From Campylobacter concisus ATCC 51562 (GTDB lineage: Bacteria > Campylobacterota > Campylobacteria > Campylobacterales > Campylobacteraceae), in contig NZ_ANNI01000009.1 in NCBI RefSeq assembly GCF_000466745.1, positions 297,424 to 361,423 on the forward strand: 64,000 bases of DNA, given 5' to 3'. How positions within the stretch are numbered: position 1 is the stretch's first letter; every line of letters starts with the position of its first letter. The notes below the pieces were generated by a model. That model searched no databases, was not told the DNA's origin, and was given only the letters and a program-made list of their open reading frames with translations. Position numbers and translations under genes: made by a program. Positions 19,881-28,043 of the stretch are shown here, one piece after another.

Positions 19881-21995
19881 ATGAAAAGCTTAATCATCGT
19901 GGAATCTCCTGCAAAAGCAAAGACTATCAAAAATTTCTTAGACAAAAGCTACAATGTCATCGCCTCAAAAGGCCACATCAGAGACCTGCCAAAAACGAGC
20001 TTTGGCATCAAGATAGAAGATAGCAAATTTACCCCAGAGTATCGCATTAGCAGCGATCACTCCACCATCGTAAAAGAGATAAAAGAGCTTGCTAAGGGTG
20101 CAGATGAAATTTACCTCGCGACCGATGAGGATAGAGAGGGTGAGGCGATCGCGTTTCACATCGCAAATGCCATCGGCAAGGAGCCAACCAGCCTGCCTCG
20201 CATCGTCTTTCATGAGATCACCAAAAGCGCCATACAAAACGCTTTAAAAAGCCCAAGGCACGTCGATATGAACAGCGTCAATGCCCAGCAAACAAGGCGC
20301 TTACTGGACCGCATCGTTGGCTACAAGCTAAGCCCACTTTTAAATTTAAAGATACAAAAAGGCTTAAGCGCTGGACGTGTGCAAAGTGCAGCCCTAAAAA
20401 TAATAGTCGACCGCGAGCGTGAAATCCAGGCGTTTAAACCAGTCGAATACTATACTATCGACACCATTTTTAAAAAAGACCTAGACGCTGAGCTAGTTAA
20501 ATTTGAAAACCAAAAGATCGAAAAGCTCACTATCCAAAACCCAGATCGCGCAAAATACATCATTGAAAATTTACAAAATGAGAAATTCAGTGTCCGAGAG
20601 ATCGAGAGCAAGGATAGAAAGATCCAGCCAAGCCCGCCATTTATGACCTCAACGCTTCAGCAAAGTGCGAGCAACCGCCTTGGCTTTAGTCCTAAAAAGA
20701 CGATGATGATCGCGCAAAGCCTCTATGAGGGCGTGCAAACAAACGAGGGCTTCATGGGTGCGATCACTTATATGAGAACGGATAGCTTAAATTTAGCCAA
20801 AGAGGCTGTCGCGGCCGCTAGGGAGCACATCCTGCAAAACTACGGCAAAGAGTATCTGCCGGCCAAAGCGATAAGCTACACGACAAGCTCAAAAGGCGCG
20901 CAAGAAGCCCATGAAGCGATCCGCCCTACAAATTTAAACTTCACACCGCAAATCGCCGCTAAATTTTTAGAAAAAGACGCGCTCAAACTCTATACGCTCA
21001 TCTACAATAGATTTTTAGCCTGCCAAATGAGCGCATGTGTAAGCCAAACGCAAAATGTCTATGTAGCAAGCGAAAAAGGCGAGTTTAAGATAAGTGGCAG
21101 AAAGGTGCTATTTGACGGCTTTTACAAGGTTTATGGCGAGCTTGATAAGGATAAAATTTTGCCAAATTTAAAAAAGGGCGACGAAATGAGTTTGCAAAGC
21201 ATAAAAAGCACGCAAAACTTCACCGAGCCACCAGCTAGGTACTCTGAAGCTGGCCTTGTTAAAAAGCTAGAAAGTCTAGGCATCGGTCGCCCAAGCACCT
21301 ACGCACCGACCATCTCGCTACTAACATCAAGAGACTACGTGAGGATCGAGAAAAAGCAGCTCATACCAAACGAGATCGCATTTAGCATGATAGGCGTTTT
21401 GGAGGAGCACTTTAGCAACATCGTCGATAGCGAATTTACCTCACATCTTGAAGAAAAGCTCGATGAGATCGCACTTGACAAGGCTGACTGGCAAAAGGTG
21501 CTAAGCGACTTTTACTATCCATTTATGGAAAAAATAAGCGCTGGCAAAACTGGCATAAAAAGCCTAAAAACAGCCACCCCGATCGGAGAAAAATGCCCAG
21601 AGTGCGGAAGCGAGCTAGTGCTTAGAAAGGGCAGATATGGCGAGTTTATCGCTTGTTCAAATTTCCCAAAATGCAAATACTCAAGAAACGTCGCAAAAGA
21701 TAATGAAAAGAGCGCAGAACCTGGCTCTACAACGGTTGCTAAGCCAAAACGCGAGCTTAAAAAGCTTGACGTGCCATGTCCAAAGTGTGGCGGCGAGATC
21801 GTCGAGAGATTTAGCAGGCGTGGTAAATTTTATGGATGTGCCAACTATCCAAAATGCGACTTCGTCTCAAACTACGAGCCAGTTGAGCAAAAATGCGACG
21901 AATGTGGCGGCGATATGATCAAAAAAGAGCTTAAAAAAGGCACATTTATAGAGTGCACAAAATGCAAAAAAAAGACGCTTATCTCTGAAAACTAA
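19881..21995 (+). CDS. topA: DNA topoisomerase I (type IA)
   Basis: This enzyme relaxes negative supercoils by single-strand passage. It has 704 residues. The N-terminal TOPRIM domain has [19 protein letters not shown] and the acidic [15 protein letters not shown]. The active-site region is [14 protein letters not shown], with the catalytic tyrosine in TYMRTDS near residue 305. The C-terminal end has three zinc-ribbon-like units starting [18 protein letters not shown] and CDECGGDMI. It is shorter than E. coli TopA (865), as usual in Campylobacter. It carries its own promoter and a strong terminator. Confidence 0.97.
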   Translation: MKSLIIVESPAKAKTIKNFLDKSYNVIASKGHIRDLPKTSFGIKIEDSKFTPEYRISSDHSTIVKEIKELAKGADEIYLATDEDREGEAIAFHIANAIGKEPTSLPRIVFHEITKSAIQNALKSPRHVDMNSVNAQQTRRLLDRIVGYKLSPLLNLKIQKGLSAGRVQSAALKIIVDREREIQAFKPVEYYTIDTIFKKDLDAELVKFENQKIEKLTIQNPDRAKYIIENLQNEKFSVREIESKDRKIQPSPPFMTSTLQQSASNRLGFSPKKTMMIAQSLYEGVQTNEGFMGAITYMRTDSLNLAKEAVAAAREHILQNYGKEYLPAKAISYTTSSKGAQEAHEAIRPTNLNFTPQIAAKFLEKDALKLYTLIYNRFLACQMSACVSQTQNVYVASEKGEFKISGRKVLFDGFYKVYGELDKDKILPNLKKGDEMSLQSIKSTQNFTEPPARYSEAGLVKKLESLGIGRPSTYAPTISLLTSRDYVRIEKKQLIPNEIAFSMIGVLEEHFSNIVDSEFTSHLEEKLDEIALDKADWQKVLSDFYYPFMEKISAGKTGIKSLKTATPIGEKCPECGSELVLRKGRYGEFIACSNFPKCKYSRNVAKDNEKSAEPGSTTVAKPKRELKKLDVPCPKCGGEIVERFSRRGKFYGCANYPKCDFVSNYEPVEQKCDECGGDMIKKELKKGTFIECTKCKKKTLISEN

Positions 21996-22003
21996 AAAAT
22001 TCT

Positions 22004-22040
22004 AGCCAAATTTGAGTCCTTGAGCCTAAATTTGGCTTTT
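22004..22040 (+). terminator. Intrinsic terminator of topA
   Basis: A perfect 10-bp inverted repeat AGCCAAATTT / AAATTTGGCT (22004-22013 and 22028-22037) is followed by TTT, starting 8 bp after the topA stop. Confidence 0.75.
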
Positions 22041-22244
22041 ATAAATTTGGAATTTAAATGCCTGACACCACCGCTAAGCTTAGCCAGCATAAAGGGCAAA
22101 AACCTCGTCACCAACTACACTCAGTTAGAGGGCAGCTTCACATCGTAGCACTCACTTTTTGGACTTTTTGATGAGCTTAGCGCTTTGCCAAATTTAAAAA
22201 CAGATCTTTTAAAAGAGAGAGCGGAAATTTACAATAGAAAGTAA
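22041..22244 (+). pseudogene. Possible decayed gene fragment downstream of topA
   Basis: One frame reads as protein-like sequence: LTPPLSLASIKGKNLVTNY, then QLEGSFTS, a TAG stop at 22146-22148, then HSLFGLFDELSALPNLKTD and LLKERAEIYNRK, ending at a TAA at 22242. The amphipathic, charged composition on both sides of the stop suggests a remnant of a once longer coding region rather than chance. No start codon with a ribosome site is visible and I do not recognise the family. Confidence is low, because a short frame with one stop can arise by chance. Confidence 0.3.
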
Positions 22245-22323
22245 TGTCATAAAATTTAAATTTTTCGCATAGCTTTTAATAAATTTATATCTTGGAGAAA
22301 TTTTAAAATTTATAGATATACGA
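22245..22323. other. AT-rich spacer between the gene remnant and repeat copy A
   Basis: This is part of the 585-bp gene-free stretch between topA and bioB. I see only AT-rich sequence here, without an open frame, tRNA or clear promoter. Confidence 0.4.
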
Positions 22324-22475
22324 ACACATGCAGTGCAAAATCGCTATCACATGCACTTCTAACGTGCGAAGAGCTTAGATGATTTAAAGGGGGATAAGGG
22401 GACGGCTCTTTGCTTCGCTAGCTCGCAGCTGCAAGCAGACCGCAACTCAAGCCCATCTATCTCCCTTTGAATAAA
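22324..22475 (+). repeat. Structured intergenic repeat, copy A
   Basis: This shares two blocks with the element at 23819-23943: CATGCAGTGC near its start with AACGTGCGA after it, and a second block GGGGGATAAGGGGACGGCT. The second block begins a long stem. Bases 22386-22396 pair with 22458-22468 (11 pairs, one G.U), enclosing a ~60-base branched region that contains further short repeats. It lies in the gap between topA and bioB. It may be a RIP-type repeat, a small RNA or a 3' structure. No open frame spans it. Confidence 0.6.
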
Positions 22476-22552
22476 AATAAATTTATACATTTCATCAAAC
22501 TATTTTTACAAATTTATAAACCATCCTACTTAAATTTTAAACCTACCAAAGC

Positions 22553-22558
22553 TATAAT
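22553..22558 (+). promoter_or_regulatory. Putative -10 box of bioB
   Basis: A perfect TATAAT lies 22 bp before the bioB ATG and is followed by ACGCCCC and an AAAAAAGGATG ribosome site. Confidence 0.55.
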
Positions 22559-22580
22559 ACGCCCCAAAAAAGGATGAAAA

Positions 22581-23420
22581 ATGAAAACAATTATGCTCTG
22601 TGCGATATGCTCAGTCACTCAAGGAAACTGCGCCGAGGACTGCGCTTATTGCACGCAAAGTGCCAAAGCTGGTGCCGATATCTCAAAATTTAAAGAAAAA
22701 AGCGTGCAACAGGTGGTGGACGAAGCCAAAATGGCTTATAAAAACCACGCTCTTGGCTTTTGTTTAGTTACAAGCGGTGCTAGACTAAATGACAAAAAGA
22801 CCGACTATATCGCATCTTTAGCAAGAGCCGTGAGCAAAGAAGTGCCAAATTTGATGCTCATCGCATGTAACGGCATGGCTACTTACGAGCAGCTTAGTGA
22901 GCTTAAAAAGGCTGGCGTTTTTAGCTACAACCACAACCTTGAAACAAGCCGAGAATTTTTCCCAAAAATTTGTAAAACACACACTTGGGCCGAGAGATAT
23001 CAGACAAATTTAGATGCAAAAAGAGCAGGTCTTATGCTTTGTACTGGTGGTATTTACGGCGTTGGCGAGAGTGAGGCTGACAGGGTGAGCTTTAGAGCTA
23101 GTCTAAAAGAGCTTGAGCCATTTTCATCACCAATAAATTTTTTCATCAAAAACGAATCTCTAAGTCTAGATCTACCCCCTCTTAGTGCGGATGAAGCCCT
23201 AAAAATAGTGCGTGAGACCAAAAGAGATCTACCAGAAACTAGAGTCATGATAGCTGGTGGTAGGGAGAAAATTTTGGGCGAGAGGCAGTACGAGATCTTT
23301 GAAAATGGCGCCGATGCGATCGTGATAGGCGACTACCTCACCGCAAAAGGCGAGAAAGCTAGCAAGGATATCGAGGAGCTTACAAAGCGCGGTTTTAGCT
23401 TCGCTAGTATCTGCCATTAA
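22581..23420 (+). CDS. bioB: Biotin synthase
   Basis: This radical-SAM enzyme inserts sulfur into dethiobiotin. The 279-residue protein has the [4Fe-4S] cluster motif CAEDCAYC (CxxxCxxC) at residues ~15-22. Further blocks are VTSGARLNDKKTDY, SYNHNLETSREFF, CTGGIYGVGES and RVMIAGGREKILGE. It is shorter than E. coli BioB (346), which is typical of epsilonproteobacterial BioB. It follows a TATAAT promoter and overlaps crcB by one base. Biotin made here serves AccB. Confidence 0.94.
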   Translation: MKTIMLCAICSVTQGNCAEDCAYCTQSAKAGADISKFKEKSVQQVVDEAKMAYKNHALGFCLVTSGARLNDKKTDYIASLARAVSKEVPNLMLIACNGMATYEQLSELKKAGVFSYNHNLETSREFFPKICKTHTWAERYQTNLDAKRAGLMLCTGGIYGVGESEADRVSFRASLKELEPFSSPINFFIKNESLSLDLPPLSADEALKIVRETKRDLPETRVMIAGGREKILGERQYEIFENGADAIVIGDYLTAKGEKASKDIEELTKRGFSFASICH

Positions 23421-23773
23421 TGCTTGCAAATTTACTTTTCGCAGGGCTTGGAGGCTTTATCGGGGCTGGATGCAGGTTTTTAGCTGGCGAGCTGCTAAAA
23501 TTTAGCCACTTTCCGCTAGCTACGCTTGGCGTAAATGTGCTTGGCAGCTTTATTATCGGCGTTTTGTTTTGTCTAAATTTAAGCCAAATCGTGAGGGTGT
23601 TCTTGGTCGTTGGCATACTTGGCGGATTTACAACATTTTCAAGCTTTAGCCTTGATAGCGTGAAATTTTTACTAGAAGGCGAGCTGGTAAAAGGCTTTTT
23701 AAATATCTTTTTAAACCTTGTCCTTTGCCTACTTGCAAGCTATCTTGGAATTTTGCTTGGCAAGAGTTTATGA
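23420..23773 (+). CDS. crcB: Fluoride channel Fluc/CrcB
   Basis: This small inner-membrane protein (117 residues, four membrane helices) forms a dual-topology dimer that expels fluoride. Signatures are GGFIGAGCRFLAG near the N-terminus, LGVNVLGSFIIGVLF with its central Asn, and GGFTTFSSFSLDSV with the phenylalanine track. Its ATG overlaps the bioB TAA (TAATG), so it is translated from the bioB message. No fluoride riboswitch is possible in that position, so expression is not locally fluoride-regulated. Confidence 0.93.
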   Translation: MLANLLFAGLGGFIGAGCRFLAGELLKFSHFPLATLGVNVLGSFIIGVLFCLNLSQIVRVFLVVGILGGFTTFSSFSLDSVKFLLEGELVKGFLNIFLNLVLCLLASYLGILLGKSL

Positions 23774-23778
23774 GAGTT

Positions 23779-23816
23779 TGCAAATTTAATAGAGTTTAAA
23801 TTTTGCTAGATTTTCT
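23779..23816 (+). terminator. Possible terminator of bioB-crcB
   Basis: An imperfect stem GCAAATTTAA / TTAAATTTTGC (one bulged T) is followed by TAGATTTTCTT, 6 bp after the crcB stop. Confidence 0.45.
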
Positions 23817-23818
23817 TA

Positions 23819-23943
23819 ATCGCATGCAGTGCTTTAGCACCATTGCATGCGCTTTGAACGTGCGAGGGGATTGGGGGATTTAAAAAGGGGGATAAGGGGA
23901 CGGCTTCGTAACTCGAGTCCCCTTGTCTCCCTTTTGAATAAAA
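23819..23943 (+). repeat. Structured intergenic repeat, copy B
   Basis: This copy has two hairpins. The first (23821-23851) pairs CGCATGCA with TGCATGCG, with an inner GTGC/GCAC around a TTTA loop. The second pairs 23883-23901 with 23917-23935 in 19 consecutive pairs, two of them G.U when read as plus-strand RNA, around a 15-base loop. The same stem occurs in copy A with one pair changed from T.G to T-A, which supports selection on RNA structure. The gap to the next gene holds no open reading frame. Confidence 0.65.
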
Positions 23944-23977
23944 GAACCTAAAAATAAAAAAGTCTGTATTTTTAAAA

Positions 23978-24015
23978 ATAGAATTTTACTATCGCGAAAA
24001 TTTTAAAATTCTATT
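23978..24015. repeat. 12-bp inverted repeat downstream of crcB
   Basis: AATAGAATTTTA (23978-23989) and TAAAATTCTATT (24004-24015) are perfect inverted arms around a 14-base spacer that includes CTATCGCG. It lies in a gene-free gap. The function is unknown, and it could be a bidirectional terminator. Confidence 0.55.
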
Positions 24016-24034
24016 CACTCGCAAGAATTGACTA

Positions 24035-24072
24035 CTGATTTTAGGTCTCGCAAAGCTTGCCACTAAAATCAG
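24035..24072. repeat. 10-bp inverted repeat with inner stem
   Basis: CTGATTTTAG (24035-24044) and CTAAAATCAG (24063-24072) form perfect outer arms. The 18-base interior contains a further GCAA/TTGC pair, so the whole can fold as one long hairpin. It stands between two further structured elements in the gene-free gap before 24193. Confidence 0.55.
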
Positions 24073-24150
24073 AGCCGAAATTACTCGTTCATGAAATTTT
24101 AAAATTTACTTGACACTTATCTGACTTGATAAATAAAAATTTGTTGTAGT

Positions 24151-24185
24151 TTTTAATCGCATGTAGCGCAAAATACCGCCACATC
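24151..24185 (+). repeat. Partial copy (C) of the intergenic repeat
   Basis: TTTTAATCGCATG here matches the leader of copy B (TTAATCGCATG). The following GTAGCGCAAAATACCGCCACAT resembles copy A (CAGTGCAAAATCGC...CACAT) and can pair ATGT/ACAT and GCG/CGC. The distal long stem of copies A and B is absent, so this looks like a truncated member. Confidence 0.4.
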
Positions 24186-24192
24186 CACCTTT

Positions 24193-24675
24193 CTACCTAG
24201 CTTCTACCTTTGGCATTTGAAGCATAAAATTTCTAGCTTCACTTAAAAGTACAGGCTTAAGCCCATCTACTAGAGTTTTTGGGTCATAAATTCTCTCATA
24301 TGAAAGTATTAAAACTCCATCTTTTCTAAGTAAAAAGTGGATTATTTCTATATTTTTACTGCTAGTTTCATCTTTTATGAGAGCTAAAATTTGATCATTC
24401 TCTTCACTATAAAGCACCTCTTTAGCCTCTTTTATCTTTCTTTTTAGCTCAGCAAGCATACTTTCACTTTTTATATTTTTGTCAAATTTCACTCTAAAGC
24501 TTACAAAATGCTCATCAAAATTTTCATTTTTTAAAAAGTAAAAGCTCTCATCTTTGGCTGTATTTTTCTTATAAAAAACGCTTCCATCAAATTTAAAACT
24601 TTGAACCAAACTTAGCTCGTCTGCAAAGCCAAAAATTCCAAAAAACATCAAGACAAAAAATAGAAATTTACGCAT
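24193..24675 (-). CDS. Secreted protein of unknown function
   Basis: I do not recognise the family. The start MRKFLFFVLMFFGIFGFADEL at 24675 gives a clean Sec signal peptide cleaved after Ala (GFA-DE). It has a GGAG ribosome site upstream and is preferred over the in-frame start at 24765, which would add a basic 30-residue leader. The mature ~140 residues are charged, with a predicted mix of strands and one lysine-rich helix (ELKRKIKEAKEVLYSEEND). There is no membrane anchor beyond the signal. It is divergent from the antiporter gene, with 117 bp between the starts, and probably acts in the periplasm. Confidence 0.6.
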   Translation of the reverse strand: MRKFLFFVLMFFGIFGFADELSLVQSFKFDGSVFYKKNTAKDESFYFLKNENFDEHFVSFRVKFDKNIKSESMLAELKRKIKEAKEVLYSEENDQILALIKDETSSKNIEIIHFLLRKDGVLILSYERIYDPKTLVDGLKPVLLSEARNFMLQMPKVEAR

Positions 24676-24792
24676 AAATTTGCACTCCAAATTTTTAAAA
24701 ATTTGTCGCCATTTTGCCCAAAAATCGCTTAGCTTAATCAAAAAATAACAAAGCTTTTTATACAATCAAACATTTTTAATTTAAGGATCTTT

Positions 24793-25956
24793 TTGCAGTT
24801 ACATCAAGCTAGCGAGCTTAGTATTCTTGTCGTTTTGGCATTTATCGTCTTTGCTTCGCCTTATATTTCTAAAATTTTACGCATTCCTGTCGCTCCTGCT
24901 GAGATAATACTTGGAGCACTAGCTAGCTACATCGGGCTTGTCGGCGAAAATGAGATGTTTAAGCTAATTAGCGAAGTTGGCTTTTTCTTTTTGATGTTTC
25001 TAGCTGGTATGGAGATCGATCTTAGAATGCTTATAAATATTGACCGCAAAATTTTACGTCTGGGGCTTATCTATCTTGCCCTCATCTACTCGCTAGCAAC
25101 TGCACTTACATTTAGTTTTAATCTTAGTTTGCTCTATATTATCATTATCCCGATAATGGCCGTTGGCATGATATTTACGTTATTTAAAGAGTATGGTAGA
25201 GATGTAAAATGGCTAAATTTAAGCATGCTTATTGCAACTATTGGTGAGCTTATAAGCATTACGCTTTTGACATTTATAGCTGCCTATTTGCAGTTTGGAG
25301 CTAGTATAAATTTATGGCTAACGATTGGCTATTTGATCTTATTTTTAGCTATCAGCGTGCTTAGCTTTAAAATTTTAGATGTGCTTTTTTGGTGGTATCC
25401 GGGGCTTAAAGTGATCCTTATGCCGCACTACGACAAGGACGAAAAGGATATTAGACTAAGCATTGCGGTATTTTTTTCGATGATTGCACTTATGCTTTAT
25501 TTAAATTTAGAAGTTGCCTTTGGTGCGTTTATCGCAGGTATGTTTATAGCTACATTTTTTGATCATAAAAAAGACTTACCACACAAGCTTTCAAGCTTTG
25601 GATTTGGATTTTTGGTGCCGATATTTTTTATACACATAGGCTCAACCTTCAAGCTCTCAAGCCTAAGCTCAAATGAAGTGATAAAAGATGCTATTTTTAT
25701 ATTTTGTGCGATGCTTGCCACAAGGCTTTTTTCAAGTGTGTTATTTGTAGGAAAATTAGGATTTAAAGGGATATTTTTGTTTTCTCTCTCACAATCCATG
25801 CCACTAACGCTTTTAGTAGCAGTTGCTACTATCGCACACAGATCAGGTGAGATAAGTGATTATTCTTACTCATCTTTTATCCTAGCAAGCCTAGCTCAAG
25901 CTATAATAGGGACAATAATTATAAAATTTCTAATGCAATCAAGAAGTAAGGAGTAA
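24793..25956 (+). CDS. Kef-type cation:proton antiporter (CPA2 family)
   Basis: This 387-residue membrane protein has about twelve helices and no C-terminal RCK/TrkA-N domain, so it is a stand-alone CPA2 exchanger. Recognisable blocks are ASPYISKILRIPVAPAEIILG, EVGFFFLMFLAGMEIDLRML and VPIFFIHIGSTF. It probably exchanges Na+ or K+ for H+. The TTG start at 24793 follows AAGGATCT. It ends 2 bp before gltA, so gltA may be carried on the same transcript. Confidence 0.85.
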   Translation: MQLHQASELSILVVLAFIVFASPYISKILRIPVAPAEIILGALASYIGLVGENEMFKLISEVGFFFLMFLAGMEIDLRMLINIDRKILRLGLIYLALIYSLATALTFSFNLSLLYIIIIPIMAVGMIFTLFKEYGRDVKWLNLSMLIATIGELISITLLTFIAAYLQFGASINLWLTIGYLILFLAISVLSFKILDVLFWWYPGLKVILMPHYDKDEKDIRLSIAVFFSMIALMLYLNLEVAFGAFIAGMFIATFFDHKKDLPHKLSSFGFGFLVPIFFIHIGSTFKLSSLSSNEVIKDAIFIFCAMLATRLFSSVLFVGKLGFKGIFLFSLSQSMPLTLLVAVATIAHRSGEISDYSYSSFILASLAQAIIGTIIIKFLMQSRSKE

Positions 25957-25958
25957 AA

Positions 25959-27236
25959 ATGTCATCAAATACAGCTACGCTAACTGATAACAGAACTGGC
26001 AAGAGTTACGAGTTTCCTATACTAAAAGGCACTATGGGACCTGATGTGATAGACATATCGACATTTTTTAGTGATACTGGAATGTTTACTTTTGACAGAG
26101 GTTATACTTCAACTGCGATGTGTCGCTCAGCGATAACTTATATAGACGGCTTAAAAGGCGAACTAATGTATAGAGGTTATGATATCGCGTATTTGGCTGA
26201 AAATAAGACATTTTTAGACGTGGCATACTTACTCTTAAACAAAGAGCTTCCAACAAATGATCAGTATATAAATTTTAAAACTGAGCTTAAAAAAAGAAGC
26301 TTTATACATGAAGGCATGATGAAGTTATTTGACGCATTTCCAGACAAAGCGCACCCTATGGCGATCTTGCAAGCAGCGGTCTCAGCCCTAAGTGCCTTTT
26401 ACTCAGATCATCTAAATATGGATAAACCTGAAGAGTATCACGAGATGGCTATGCGTATAATCGCTAAAATTCCAACGATTGCGGCATTTAGCTACCGCTA
26501 CTCACGCGGGCTTCCTATCATATATCCAAATTTAGATCGTGGCTTTACTGAAAATTTCCTCTACATGATGAGGGGCTATCCATACGAGCACGTCGATCTT
26601 AAACCAATCGAGATAAAAGCACTTGACACGGTCTTTATGCTGCACGCAGATCACGAGCAAAACGCTTCAACTACGACTGTTAGAACCGTTGGCTCAACGC
26701 ACGCTCACCCATATGCATGTATAAGTGCGGGCATCGGCGCACTTTGGGGCTGGGCTCACGGTGGGGCAAACGAGGGCGTTATACGTCAGCTTGAAGAGAT
26801 CGGCTCGATCGCAAATGTCGATAGATACATCGCTAGAGCAAAGGATAAAAACGATCCATTTAGGCTAATGGGCTTTGGTCACAGGGTCTATAAAAATTTT
26901 GACCCTCGCGCAAAAGTGCTTAAAAAGATGAGAGATCAGCTCATGGACGAGATAGGCATCAACTCAGAGCTTATTAAAATCGCAAACCGCATTGAAGAGA
27001 TCGCGCTAAATGATGACTATTTTGTGAGTAGAAATTTATATCCAAATGTTGATTTTCACTCAGGGCTCATCCTAAAAGCGCTTGGCATACCAAACAATAT
27101 GTTTGCCGTCATCTTCGTCATCGGTAGGACGCCAGGCTGGATCAGCCAGTGGATCGAGCTAAAAGAGCAAGATACGATAAAGATCGTCCGTCCAAGACAG
27201 CTTTATGTTGGAGAGACAAACAGAACACCAAAATGA
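25959..27236 (+). CDS. gltA: Citrate synthase
   Basis: This enzyme condenses oxaloacetate with acetyl-CoA, the entry to the TCA cycle. At 425 residues it is the hexameric type II form. Catalytic blocks are HADHEQNASTTTVR (His near residue 228), GALWGWAHGGANEGVI (second His near residue 264), GFGHRVYKNFDPRA and NVDFHSGLI (Asp near residue 362). It has an AAGGAG ribosome site, starts 2 bp after the antiporter gene, and overlaps the cysQ start by 4 bases (ATGA). Confidence 0.97.
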   Translation: MSSNTATLTDNRTGKSYEFPILKGTMGPDVIDISTFFSDTGMFTFDRGYTSTAMCRSAITYIDGLKGELMYRGYDIAYLAENKTFLDVAYLLLNKELPTNDQYINFKTELKKRSFIHEGMMKLFDAFPDKAHPMAILQAAVSALSAFYSDHLNMDKPEEYHEMAMRIIAKIPTIAAFSYRYSRGLPIIYPNLDRGFTENFLYMMRGYPYEHVDLKPIEIKALDTVFMLHADHEQNASTTTVRTVGSTHAHPYACISAGIGALWGWAHGGANEGVIRQLEEIGSIANVDRYIARAKDKNDPFRLMGFGHRVYKNFDPRAKVLKKMRDQLMDEIGINSELIKIANRIEEIALNDDYFVSRNLYPNVDFHSGLILKALGIPNNMFAVIFVIGRTPGWISQWIELKEQDTIKIVRPRQLYVGETNRTPK

Positions 27237-28039
27237 GCGAGCTTTTAAATTTAGCTAAAAAAGCAGCCGTTAATGCTGGAGCGCAAATAATAAAATTTTA
27301 CTCTGCAGATAATACGGCTCTTAAAGTCTGCCTAAAAGATGACAGCTCACCACTAACTAGCGCTGATCTAGCTGCAAATGAAGCGATAATAAAAATTCTA
27401 AGCAAAAGCGGGATAAAAATTTGCTCTGAAGAGAGTATCTTGCAAGAAAGCGTTAAAGACGAGTTTTGGCTCGTAGATCCTCTTGATGGCACGAAAGAAT
27501 TTCTAGCTAGAAACGGCGAATTTTGCGTTTGCATAGCGCTTATAAAAAAAGCTAGGCCGGTGCTTGGTGTGATATTTATCCCAGTTAGTAGAGAGCTTTT
27601 TTATGCTGATGAAAATGGTGCTTTTAAAGAAATTTTAGATAACAATGATGAAATCATAAAGAGAGTTGATCTAAACAAAAAAGATAAAAATTTAGACAAT
27701 CTCATCTTTTCAAGTAGAAGAGGCGATGCCAAAGAGATAGAATTTATAGGGCAGAGCTTAAATTTTGAGCAAAGGTGCATCGGCTCAGCCATAAAATTTT
27801 GCCGTTTGGCTGAATTTGGCGGAGCTTATTTGAGATTTGCCCCAAGCTACCTTTGGGACAATGCAGCAGGAGAAGCGCTCGTAAATTTTTGTGGCGGAAA
27901 AGTATTTGACGCTAATAGCAGCAAAGAGATGAGCTACGAGCTTACTAATTTAAAAAGCCCATTTTTCATAGCTCTCTCAAAAAATACACTAAATATAAAA
28001 GATAAAATCACACAACTATATAAGCAAAGTAAAATTTAA
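27233..28039 (+). CDS. cysQ: 3'(2'),5'-bisphosphate nucleotidase CysQ-like
   Basis: This is a Li+-sensitive phosphatase of the inositol-monophosphatase family that recycles 3'-phosphoadenosine 5'-phosphate to AMP. The 268-residue protein has metal-site motifs DSSPLTSADLAANE, the EES block (CSEESILQ) and DPLDGTKEFLARNGEF. The second aspartate site is near the C-terminus (APSYLWDNAAGEALV). The ATG at 27233 overlaps the gltA stop. An earlier in-frame start at 27149 lies inside gltA and encodes a gltA-shadow sequence, so it was rejected. Confidence 0.92.
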   Translation: MSELLNLAKKAAVNAGAQIIKFYSADNTALKVCLKDDSSPLTSADLAANEAIIKILSKSGIKICSEESILQESVKDEFWLVDPLDGTKEFLARNGEFCVCIALIKKARPVLGVIFIPVSRELFYADENGAFKEILDNNDEIIKRVDLNKKDKNLDNLIFSSRRGDAKEIEFIGQSLNFEQRCIGSAIKFCRLAEFGGAYLRFAPSYLWDNAAGEALVNFCGGKVFDANSSKEMSYELTNLKSPFFIALSKNTLNIKDKITQLYKQSKI

Positions 28040-28043
28040 AAAC

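Noticed and set aside
19688..19945. 86-codon upstream extension of the flagellin frame
   Set aside because: It runs across the sigma28 promoter and leader, and the canonical flagellin N-terminus MSFRINTN begins at 19687 with a good ribosome site.
27149..27232. Longer start for the cysQ gene
   Set aside because: The added residues come from the alternate frame of gltA. The ATG at 27233 gives the family N-terminus and the usual ATGA overlap.
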